64,000 bases of DNA from assembly GCA_018263005.1 (NCBI GenBank), contig JADFDH010000003.1:148223-212222 (forward strand), in the 5' to 3' direction. Numbering within the stretch: the stretch's first letter is position 1; the number at the start of each line of letters is the position of its first letter. The position numbers and the translations under genes are program-made. The stretch is from Methanobacterium sp. GTDB lineage: Archaea; Methanobacteriota; Methanobacteria; Methanobacteriales; Methanobacteriaceae. Positions 46,781 through 53,750 of the stretch are shown here, piece after piece. A model generated the notes under the pieces. The model ran no database searches. It was not told the origin of the DNA and worked only from the letters and a program-made list of their open reading frames with translations.

Positions 46781-46792
46781 TTTACCGCCTCC
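46778..46792 (-). promoter_or_regulatory. Strong Shine-Dalgarno ahead of an ATT start
   Basis: GGAGGCGGT (46792-46784 on the minus strand) is followed by ATT at 46780, with seven bases between GGAGG and ATT. The frame continues as a typical signal peptide. No ATG, GTG or TTG lies within ten codons downstream at a suitable distance. Confidence 0.6.
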
Positions 46793-47171
46793 AAGGTCCA
46801 AATTAAAAAATGAACTTACTTTGGACAAGTATAACATAAAAGGAAGGTTACTTATAAAAGTTGCTATTTAATATTGCCAAAAACACCCGTATAGAATCTT
46901 TTTTTAGAGTTAAAGCCCAATCTATGGGTTTTTATATAATTTAGCAGGGATGTTCATATTTCAATATTTTTTTAGTTAATAGAACTCATCTTCTGGTTTA
47001 TTTCATATATATTCTGCTTTAGTAAATAGGATGTCGTGAAAATCTCCGGATACTTTTTTATTTCAGCAGATATCCCCGGGGTGTTTGCAGTAAAGTCTAG
47101 TCTCACCCGGGCAAATCAAACATATCATCGCTTTTTATCCTTATAATCCGATTTAAACATCTTCTAAGAAA
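46793..47171. other. Long non-coding stretch with GC-rich palindromes
   Basis: Upstream of the pseudomurein-binding gene. It contains TTATATAAAAAC on the minus strand near 46930-46945 (possible TATA box) and, at 47074-47111, a GC-rich palindromic cluster: CCCCGGGGTG and CACCCGGG can pair around a 20-base loop, and TTTGC (47084-47088) can pair with GCAAA (47111-47115). In such AT-rich DNA this could be a structured RNA, but I recognise no known class. Confidence 0.35.
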
Positions 47172-47387
47172 TTACTCATTTTGGTCATAGTATTGCTCTA
47201 AAGTGATAATATAATAACCCTTTTTAGCCAGAGAACCTTTATTCTTGAATAAAAATTTGGTGAAAATTATTAACTCTCCCGGGGATGATATCGTAAAAGA
47301 TAAACCATCGAAGTAGATAAATGTAGTAAAAGTGAGAATAAATGAGTTAAAACAGAAATCCCCATAGAGAAAACTGGGACCTAAATT
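47172..47387 (-). pseudogene. Possible decayed coding fragment, 71 codons without a start
   Basis: An open frame runs from just after a TAA to a TAA at 47172-47174 without ATG, GTG or TTG. Its second half looks like real protein (SSPGELIIFTKFLFKNKG, then GYYIITLEQYYDQNE), with a turn and beta pattern like the end of a secreted CARDB-type domain. I cannot assign a family. It may be the 3' end of a deleted gene, or a chance frame. Confidence 0.3.
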
Positions 47388-47408
47388 TTATACACTGGGT
47401 TGATATTT

Positions 47409-47636
47409 ATGACAGATAATGATTATGAATGGAAAAAAGCAACAGAAAACATGGAAAAGGGAGCGAACAACCCCTATGACTTCATAGACATATTAATATT
47501 ATACCTCTCCGTAGCTAACAATCCCGACATACCGAAAAACCTAAGAGAATTCTTCAACGAACTAATAGACACCTACCTGGAGAGAAACCACACTACACTG
47601 GAGGATATATACAACAAACACTTCAGCGACATCTAA
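47409..47636 (+). CDS. Small acidic protein of unknown function
   Basis: A 75-residue protein, mostly helical, with no signal peptide or membrane segment, so probably cytoplasmic. Acidic and asparagine-rich: MTDNDYEWKKATENMEKGA, then ILILYLSVANNPDIPKNLRE and ELIDTYLERNHTTLEDIY. I do not recognise the family. The ATG at 47409 was chosen because GGTTGAT lies upstream; a TTG at 47400 would add three residues. It stands alone, with about 170 bases to the DUF2207 gene. The regular codon pattern and clear ribosome binding site support it as real. Confidence 0.65.
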   Translation: MTDNDYEWKKATENMEKGANNPYDFIDILILYLSVANNPDIPKNLREFFNELIDTYLERNHTTLEDIYNKHFSDI

Positions 47637-47809
47637 AACCCAATAATACCCATTAAAAAAACACAAACTTCATCCTAAAAAAAATCATTAACCTATCCTA
47701 AACTAATAAGAATTCAATAATTAAAAACTAATAATACATTAAATTCCACCAAATATCCCTTTTTTTTATCTATTTTATTAATTATATAAATTACAGGAGC
47801 TATGAAAAA

Positions 47810-49606
47810 TTGAAAAAAAGCTACATAATATATATAATCTTATTTATCCTGCTCATAACCCTGCCTTATATATATTCCGTTACCACTAGTGACGATCGAA
47901 GCTACAGCATCACCAAGGCCACCTTCGACTTATATGTGGAAGAAAATGGGACCTTAAAGGTGAAAGAAACCCTGCATTACTCTTTCAAGGGGACTTATAA
48001 GGGTATTTACCGTGACATACCAGTATATCCTGGTGAGAGAATTGAGAACCTTAATGTAACCACCAATGGAGCGTATTCCTTCTTCGAAGTTACCAATAAA
48101 TCCAACCTGAAATCGGTTAAGGTCTACCTCTACGCCAATGACTACAACCTGGATCCTATAACTGATCGGGATGTGGATGTGATCATCACCTACGACTTCA
48201 TCAACGTCATCACCATCTACAACGACATCGCCGAGTTACATTTCAAGGTATGGGGAGAATACTGGGATGTGAAAGCCGAACAAGTGGAGACCAACATCCA
48301 CCTGAAATCTGCAGAGGGCGTGAAATACTGGTTCAACCCACCATATTATGTGAAGAGCAGCGTCTGGAAGGGATCAGTCTTGAACGTGTTAACCAACCCC
48401 ATCTACCCGGGAAACTACTTCGAAGTACGGCTGGCCATACCCAAGGAACAGTTCAACAACCCAGTTAACGCTGCAAAAGAGGATATAAATGCTTTAGCCC
48501 AGATTGAGAAGATCCAGGAGGACTATCAGAATAATATCAACTTCTACAGCACCCTGTATTATATTTTATCTATTTTAATGATTACCAGCATCATCATTCC
48601 CATCTGGATCTATTATAATTATGGACGGGAACCAAAAACCACCTACACCGGAGATTATGAAAGGGAACCGCCCACTAATGATCCGCCGGCCCTGGTCAAC
48701 GCCATCAGTGGTAAAGGGTTCCATAAAAATGTGGGGAGTCCGGATACGGATGGTTTCCAGGCCACCATCATGGACCTGATCAACCGGGGATACTTAATCA
48801 TAGAATCAGTGGATAGTGGTAAAAAGGATAAGAAATCGGTGATTATTATATTCAAATCTGATTACACCGGTGAACTTGATATGCATGAGATAGATGTGAT
48901 CACTTTACTTAAAAGTTTCTCTGAAGGCGGTGTTCTTAAACTGGATGAGATGAAGAAGAAATTGAAGAATCAGGATAAAGCATTGCGATTCAAGAAATAT
49001 TATGATAACTGGATGGAGGACTTCAAAAAACAGTACCTGGACGAGGATAAGTTGAAGGAGTTCTTCATCAGCGTGGGTAATAAATATATGAAGATCTACG
49101 GATTACTGGCCCTGGTAACCGCAGGGGCGGTCTATTACTTCACCAGTTCAAGCCCATTACCCGCGGCCAACTACACTGTATTAGCTTCTGTCATCCTGGC
49201 TGCAGCGGCCATCATCGTATTGATCCTACCGCCTAAGATAGGTGGTCGCTGGACCCAGAAGGGAGTGGATTACCATGCCCAGTGGCAGGCCTTTAAAAAG
49301 TATCTCCATGACTTCTCACTTATCAAGGAATACCCCCCAGAATCAGTGAAGGTCTGGAATAAATATTTAGTCTACGCCACCGCCCTGGGAATAGCTGATG
49401 AAGTCCGCAAATCCATGGAAACCGTATTATCAGAGGACCAGTTGAACCAGAGTAACATCTACCAGTTCCATTATTACGGCGGCTACACCGCATTATCCTC
49501 CACCATAAGCACCGGCATGTCAAACGCCACCAGCAGCTCAGGCGGTGGAGGAGGAGTAGGCGGAGCTGGAGGAGGTTCCGGGGGAGGGGGAGGAGGAGCT
49601 TTCTAA
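47810..49606 (+). CDS. DUF2207 membrane protein with glycine-rich tail
   Basis: A 598-residue membrane protein. Signal or anchor segment at residues 5-25; extracytoplasmic DUF2207 domain about 30-220 (VEENGTLKVKETLHYSFKG, GIYRDIPV, PIYPGNYFEVRLAIP); one membrane span near 245-265; a mixed helical part with a second pair of spans near 420-470; and a C-terminal tail of glycines ending in GAF, typical of this family. The function of the family is not known; envelope roles are suspected. TTG start with CAGGAGC about ten bases upstream. A tiny ATG frame of three codons overlaps the TTG and probably has no meaning. Confidence 0.9.
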   Translation: MKKSYIIYIILFILLITLPYIYSVTTSDDRSYSITKATFDLYVEENGTLKVKETLHYSFKGTYKGIYRDIPVYPGERIENLNVTTNGAYSFFEVTNKSNLKSVKVYLYANDYNLDPITDRDVDVIITYDFINVITIYNDIAELHFKVWGEYWDVKAEQVETNIHLKSAEGVKYWFNPPYYVKSSVWKGSVLNVLTNPIYPGNYFEVRLAIPKEQFNNPVNAAKEDINALAQIEKIQEDYQNNINFYSTLYYILSILMITSIIIPIWIYYNYGREPKTTYTGDYEREPPTNDPPALVNAISGKGFHKNVGSPDTDGFQATIMDLINRGYLIIESVDSGKKDKKSVIIIFKSDYTGELDMHEIDVITLLKSFSEGGVLKLDEMKKKLKNQDKALRFKKYYDNWMEDFKKQYLDEDKLKEFFISVGNKYMKIYGLLALVTAGAVYYFTSSSPLPAANYTVLASVILAAAAIIVLILPPKIGGRWTQKGVDYHAQWQAFKKYLHDFSLIKEYPPESVKVWNKYLVYATALGIADEVRKSMETVLSEDQLNQSNIYQFHYYGGYTALSSTISTGMSNATSSSGGGGGVGGAGGGSGGGGGGAF

Positions 49607-49683
49607 CATCTATTCCCCTTATTATTTTTATTTTTTTTAAGTTAAAATAAGTGAAAAATTAGTTATTATTCTATTTTGGTCAT

Positions 49684-50427
49684 TTAAGCTAAATAGGAGA
49701 TTGACTTGTTTATTATCCGCAGGTTATCCACGGCTAGGAGGAGTTGGTATGCCTTATCCTCCCGGGTTTCTGGTGTATCATATTCATAGGCCTCATATAT
49801 TATGGCCGGTGTCCCTGCTTTGATGATGGGTATGGTGACGTAGTAGGGGCTGGTGGATAGGGGTGGGTTGTAGGTTACCAGTCCGGATATTTTCTCCAGA
49901 AGTTCCTGGGCTATCTGGTTGCTGCGCTGGTCATCATAGGGTACGTTGATGAACCATCCCACATCATATGAATCTTTACTTCCCTTATTGGAGTGTATGT
50001 CCACCACCAACTGATAATCATTCTTTTCTATATCCGGGAGGATGTAATCACCTGCCAGTATCTGTCCGGCCATCCGGCCGGTCTCATAATCAGTGTCAAT
50101 ACCACCGGTTACATTTATCTGGTAGATGTAATAGCAGTACTTTAAGGATTTCTCATGGGTTAGTAATGCCTTAACCGCGGCTTCATGGGCGTATATTTCC
50201 CAGGGATGAATGCCCACCAGATAGGCCACCTTCACCGGTGAACTGGTGTTTCCATAGGGACCCATCTTGGCAACTGTTCCGTAACTATTATTTCCCAGCA
50301 CCTCCGTATAGGCGTTTACTGTTACATTGGTAACTGGCGAATCTAAGAAGGGTGATATTATCGATGATGAGACGCATACGCATATTAAGAGCATCAGTAG
50401 TATGATCAGTGATTTTAACCTGTGCAT
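49684..50427 (-). CDS. Secreted M14-like zinc peptidase or deacylase
   Basis: A 247-residue exported protein: N-terminal hydrophobic segment (LIILLMLLICVCVSSS), then a carboxypeptidase-fold domain. GIHPWEIYAHEAA supplies the His-x-x-Glu zinc pair, VVDIHSNKG a third ligand, and IIYEAYEYDTPE a candidate catalytic glutamate, as in M14 and succinylglutamate-desuccinylase-like enzymes. Length is short for classical M14 and close to the desuccinylase-like group. A strong AGGAGG lies five bases before the ATG. It could trim peptide stems or bridges of pseudomurein; the nearby transglutaminase-like wall protein makes that attractive, but this is inference. Confidence 0.75.
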   Translation of the reverse strand: MHRLKSLIILLMLLICVCVSSSIISPFLDSPVTNVTVNAYTEVLGNNSYGTVAKMGPYGNTSSPVKVAYLVGIHPWEIYAHEAAVKALLTHEKSLKYCYYIYQINVTGGIDTDYETGRMAGQILAGDYILPDIEKNDYQLVVDIHSNKGSKDSYDVGWFINVPYDDQRSNQIAQELLEKISGLVTYNPPLSTSPYYVTIPIIKAGTPAIIYEAYEYDTPETREDKAYQLLLAVDNLRIINKSISYLA

Positions 50428-50676
50428 AGGATCCTCCTCTGATTTAATGGGGTATACAATTTGGTAATATTAGATATTATTTGATAAATCATCTGTTTAA
50501 CATAAATAAAATAGAAAGCCTATCCATTAAGTTTATCATCATCTAATAAAAAGGATTTCTATTGAATAAAAAAAAAAAGATTTTATTTGAAAAAAAAGAG
50601 TCACTTTACATTAAGTTTATCTTGTTTCAGATAAAAGGATTTTTTTACCATCAAATTAACTAAACACATAAACAAA

Positions 50677-51156
50677 ATGATAATAATGACTAAATTATCC
50701 CCTATACCTGGTAAACGAGTTATCATTATTTTAATCCTGATTTTAATCCTGTCCGGGCTCTGTATCTATTATTATGATAATATTAACCAGAAGCAAGCTT
50801 ATCCCTCCACCGGGGCTGTGGTAAATTATTATCCACTGGGAGAGATGGTATCCGTATCCGGAACAGTCTCTGAAACATTCCAGGGCGGCTATTATGTGGA
50901 TGATTATTACATGAACCAGGTGGTTACCTTCAAGGTTTATACTGATCAAAAAGTTGAAATTGGAGATAAAACCCAGGTTTTAGCTGTTTTAGGACCTGAT
51001 TATCAGTTGAAACCTACTAAGATCATTATCATTGAGAAATGGAGTTATCAGTTCCTCCTGGTCAGATCCTTCATCGCCTTCCTGTTTCTGTTGTTCATAT
51101 TCAACCGCTACTGGCGATTCGATTTTAAAAAATATGAATTCAACCGGAGAAGATAA
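50677..51156 (+). CDS. Small two-span membrane protein with an OB-like middle
   Basis: A 159-residue protein with a hydrophobic segment near residues 14-35, an extracytoplasmic middle of beta character (GEMVSVSGTVSETFQGGYYV, VTFKVYTDQKVEIGDKTQVL) that looks like a short OB-type barrel, and a second span near 120-140 followed by a basic C-terminal tail. I do not recognise a named family. No clear ribosome binding site precedes either of the two possible ATG codons (50677, 50686). It lies about 110 bases before the YdjM-like gene on the same strand and may be co-transcribed with it. Confidence 0.65.
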   Translation: MIIMTKLSPIPGKRVIIILILILILSGLCIYYYDNINQKQAYPSTGAVVNYYPLGEMVSVSGTVSETFQGGYYVDDYYMNQVVTFKVYTDQKVEIGDKTQVLAVLGPDYQLKPTKIIIIEKWSYQFLLVRSFIAFLFLLFIFNRYWRFDFKKYEFNRRR

Positions 51157-51264
51157 TAAGGGGATTTAAAAAAGAATAAACTGATTTAAATAATTAAAGG
51201 ATATACTTACGGAGTTTAAAAAAGAATTTTTAGTAAGGGAGATTAAAAAGGAGAAAATATTAAC

Positions 51265-51756
51265 ATGCCGGACTGGATCACCCATATAGCAGTGGCTTAC
51301 ATCCTATGCACCCTATTGGGAATTAGGTATAAGCAGTTCAACACTGCCAATACGGTTCTGGTGCTGGTGGGGGCGGTAATCCCCGATGCGGTGAAGGTGG
51401 GAATGATCTTCGATTTATTCGGTTTTGGCATATGGGAGTATATCTGGCCCCTTCACCTACCCATCGGATCCTTAATCACCACCACTATAATCGCTTTACT
51501 TTTTAAGGAGAAAAAATCAGCCTTCCTCTTCTTATTACTGGGTGTGGCCACCCATTTCGGACTGGATTTATTATTAAAAAACGTAGCTGGTGGTATAATA
51601 TTATTCTATCCCTTCTACTGGGGATCGTGGCAGTTGGGCCTGGTAGCTACCGATGATTATATTATAACCATCATCTCCTTGGTCTTAGCATTAGTTGCTT
51701 ATCTCATATCCCGTAGATATGGTAAGTTTAAGGATAAAAATGAGGATGTGAACTGA
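51265..51756 (+). CDS. YdjM/DUF457-type membrane metal-dependent hydrolase
   Basis: A 163-residue membrane protein with about four spans. The start MPDWITHIAVAYIL, the GAVIPDAVKV segment and GVATHFGLDLLL are the conserved His/Asp sites of the YdjM (membrane-bound metal-dependent hydrolase) family. The substrate is not known in archaea. GGAG lies eleven bases before the ATG; an ATT six bases further upstream would be at a better distance, but MPDWITH is the normal family start. The stop codon lies inside a 31-base tandem repeat. Confidence 0.8.
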   Translation: MPDWITHIAVAYILCTLLGIRYKQFNTANTVLVLVGAVIPDAVKVGMIFDLFGFGIWEYIWPLHLPIGSLITTTIIALLFKEKKSAFLFLLLGVATHFGLDLLLKNVAGGIILFYPFYWGSWQLGLVATDDYIITIISLVLALVAYLISRRYGKFKDKNEDVN

Positions 51757-51819
51757 TCATTGGAATTAAAATGAGGATGTGAACTGATCATTGGAATTAA
51801 AATGAGGATGTGAACTGAT
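51737..51819. repeat. 31-base tandem repeat, 2.7 copies, over a stop codon
   Basis: Copies begin at 51737, 51768 and 51799 with a period of 31 bases (unit begins AAAATGAGGATGTGAACTGA); the third is cut after 21 bases. The first copy contains the stop codon of the YdjM-like gene, so further copies leave the protein unchanged. Confidence 0.92.
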
Positions 51820-51867
51820 ATTCTTAATTGGACAGATTTAGGATACAATATGAATAAAATTATGAAT

Positions 51868-52268
51868 TTAGATTAATTCAACACAGTCTATGATGTTTAT
51901 TTTTTTTATCAAGGGTAAGTAATGCTATTTTTTCTTTTTGAGCTGCCGCTAAAAATAGAGAATCATATATGGTTATTTTTTCTTTAATTGCAATTTTAAA
52001 AGATTCATGTAACAATGCACGGGTAGGTATTACTTCACAGGATGTATTTATGAATTCAATGCTTTTTTTTTAAGGCTTCTTCCATCAAATCTTCATCTTC
52101 ACCAAATAAGGCAACTCTTTTCCAGGCTACATTTGCCACTTCAATCAGTGCCAGATCTACTGTAAGAAGATCCCTGTCCTGAACAGCCATTACCACCTTA
52201 TCATATGCTTTTTCCTGGAAAAATATAGCCGCTATGATGCTAGAATCAAGGACACACCTATCTGGCAT
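51868..52268 (-). pseudogene. vapC: VapC-type PIN-domain toxin, frame broken
   Basis: The N-terminal frame reads MPDRCVLDSSIIAAIFFQE (first active-site Asp in LDSS), VDLALIEVANVAWKR and then hits a stop after a run of nine A on the coding strand (plus strand 52063-52071). The rest of the PIN domain continues in another frame: EVIPTRALL, ITIYDSLFLAAAQK with the expected second acidic site, ALLTLDKK. One A removed from the run would join them. A second shift in an A8 run near 51900 may be needed to reach the natural end (INIIDCVELI). The start overlaps the antitoxin gene and has GAGAGG upstream. As written no full ribonuclease can be made. Confidence 0.8.
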
Positions 52269-52485
52269 TCCCATCCTCTCTTATTAGTGATGTGCTGTCG
52301 ATTTCTTTTTTCATATGTTTTCTTAATTCATGACCCTCTTTCAGGAGTTTTTCCTTACTTTTTTCCTTTATTAGGTTTATGGTGGATTGTCTTATTTCTT
52401 CCTGCCAGTTAATATCTTCCATTTCTTTCATCATATTCCTGTATTTTTCCGGAATTCTAATGCTGTATACAGATTTTGTAGACAT
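52258..52485 (-). CDS. vapB: VapB-like antitoxin
   Basis: A 75-residue protein whose N-terminus (SVYSIRIPEKYRNMMKEM) fits a ribbon-helix-helix DNA-binding fold, followed by a charged, lysine- and glutamate-rich tail that would wrap the toxin. It overlaps the PIN-domain gene by about 11-17 bases, the usual VapBC order. It should repress its own promoter and neutralise VapC. The frame is intact while its partner's is not. Confidence 0.75.
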   Translation of the reverse strand: MSTKSVYSIRIPEKYRNMMKEMEDINWQEEIRQSTINLIKEKSKEKLLKEGHELRKHMKKEIDSTSLIREDGNAR

Positions 52486-52616
52486 AATATATACAAATCG
52501 GATTATATTAATGTGTTTACTTAAAAAACGAGAATTCTTAGAAATTTCGTAAATAAATTTTACTGAGTTGAAAATTAATTTTTTATCATTTTAATGAGTA
52601 TAGAATTATATTTTTT

Positions 52617-53038
52617 TCATTTTTTTAGAAATTCCAGATATGCTTTTAGAAACTTTTTAATGTCGTTGATATCCTGGCTGATTATTTCATAAATCAATTC
52701 ATCATCTAAATCCCAGTAAATATGGACTAATCTGTTTCTAATTTTAGCCATGTCCATTAATTTTGATGTTAGTTCTCCAGATAAGACTCCTTCATCCCTT
52801 AATATCTTAAAAGTTTCTTGATAACTTTCGGGAATTGGTAGGTTGTTCTGGGAGATCAGGTGGTTGGCTAGGTCGATGGATGCTTCTATAGCTACGATGA
52901 AATAATATTTGGCTCCTGCTATTATGTGAGGTTGCTTGATAAATCGTCCTTATTGATACTGGAGATCTCCTCTATACCGTCAAGGGCTTTATAGATTTCT
53001 GATGATAACTTACCCACCCTATCTGAATCATATTTCAA
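52617..53038 (-). pseudogene. hepT: HEPN-family (HepT/DUF86) toxin, frame broken
   Basis: TTG start nine bases after GGAGG, overlapping the end of the nucleotidyltransferase gene. The first frame gives LKYDSDRVGKLSSEIYKAL, GIEEISSINKDD and stops; from 52938-52945 a second frame continues with KQPHIIAGAKYYFIVAIEAS, IDLANHLIS and the RNase motif RNRLVHIYWDLD (R-x4-6-H), ending FLKK. Adding one T at GATTTATC would join the two halves into a normal HEPN ribonuclease. All key residues survive, so the break is probably recent or a sequencing error. Confidence 0.8.
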
Positions 53039-53462
53039 GTCCTAAAGCCTCCTTCATGTATCGTTTGCGATGGAAATTAAGGTCATAGTACATGGTAAGG
53101 GTTAACGAGATAAAATCACTTCTCAGGAGTTCATCTTCACTGAAAAGAAGTTTACCTTCTTTAAACACTTTATACTTGAAAGATAATGGTGCGTTGTTTA
53201 GAATTCGCAGGTCAACTGGAAAAGAAACCGCTTTTTCAAGTTCTCTTTCCATTTCAAGTTCAAAATAGAGGGCTTCTTTTTTTTTCAGATGTTTTTTAAG
53301 GTATATGGCCAGGTCAACATCCCTAAAAGTCTCTTTTAAGAAGGATCCGTGTAGATAGGTGAAAACCACATTTTTCTCCTTTAATATCGATATGATAATA
53401 TCTATGATCTGCTTTTTTTCTGCTTGGTTCAACTGGTAACTTCGACGCTGCAATATTATCAA
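53028..53462 (-). CDS. mntA: MNT-type nucleotidyltransferase antitoxin
   Basis: About 141-144 residues of the minimal nucleotidyltransferase fold. YLHGSFLKETFRDVDLAIYL carries the GS and D-x-D active-site motif, and PVDLRILN supplies a third acid. In known MntA-HepT pairs this enzyme adds AMP to the HEPN toxin and silences it. It overlaps the HEPN gene by 11 bases. The frame is intact. The start is either the TTG at 53462 or, better spaced from AAGGA, the TTG at 53453. Confidence 0.8.
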   Translation of the reverse strand: MIILQRRSYQLNQAEKKQIIDIIISILKEKNVVFTYLHGSFLKETFRDVDLAIYLKKHLKKKEALYFELEMERELEKAVSFPVDLRILNNAPLSFKYKVFKEGKLLFSEDELLRSDFISLTLTMYYDLNFHRKRYMKEALGLEI

Positions 53463-53750
53463 TCCTTCTTTAAAATCTGTAATTATATCAATTCTCTTTA
53501 GAATAATATTGTATTAAAGATTAAATAAATTATTCCATTTTTTTAAGACAAGTTTCCTTAGGCGTAATTTTCCATTAATATTAATTCTAAATTTTATATA
53601 TAATTACGAAATTATTAACAAGAAGTATAAAGATACCTTATTCCAAATCGAAATGGACATATTCTTCTAAATCAAAAAATAAACACTTTAATTCAATACA
53701 AAAAAAATTAAATTCCTCTGAATTCATGATAATAGGAATAAATAATTCAC

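Noticed and set aside
47790..47815. Three-codon upstream frame (ATG AAA AAT TGA) overlapping the TTG start of the DUF2207 gene
   Set aside because: Only two bases separate it from the ribosome binding site; the most likely explanation is chance in A-rich DNA.
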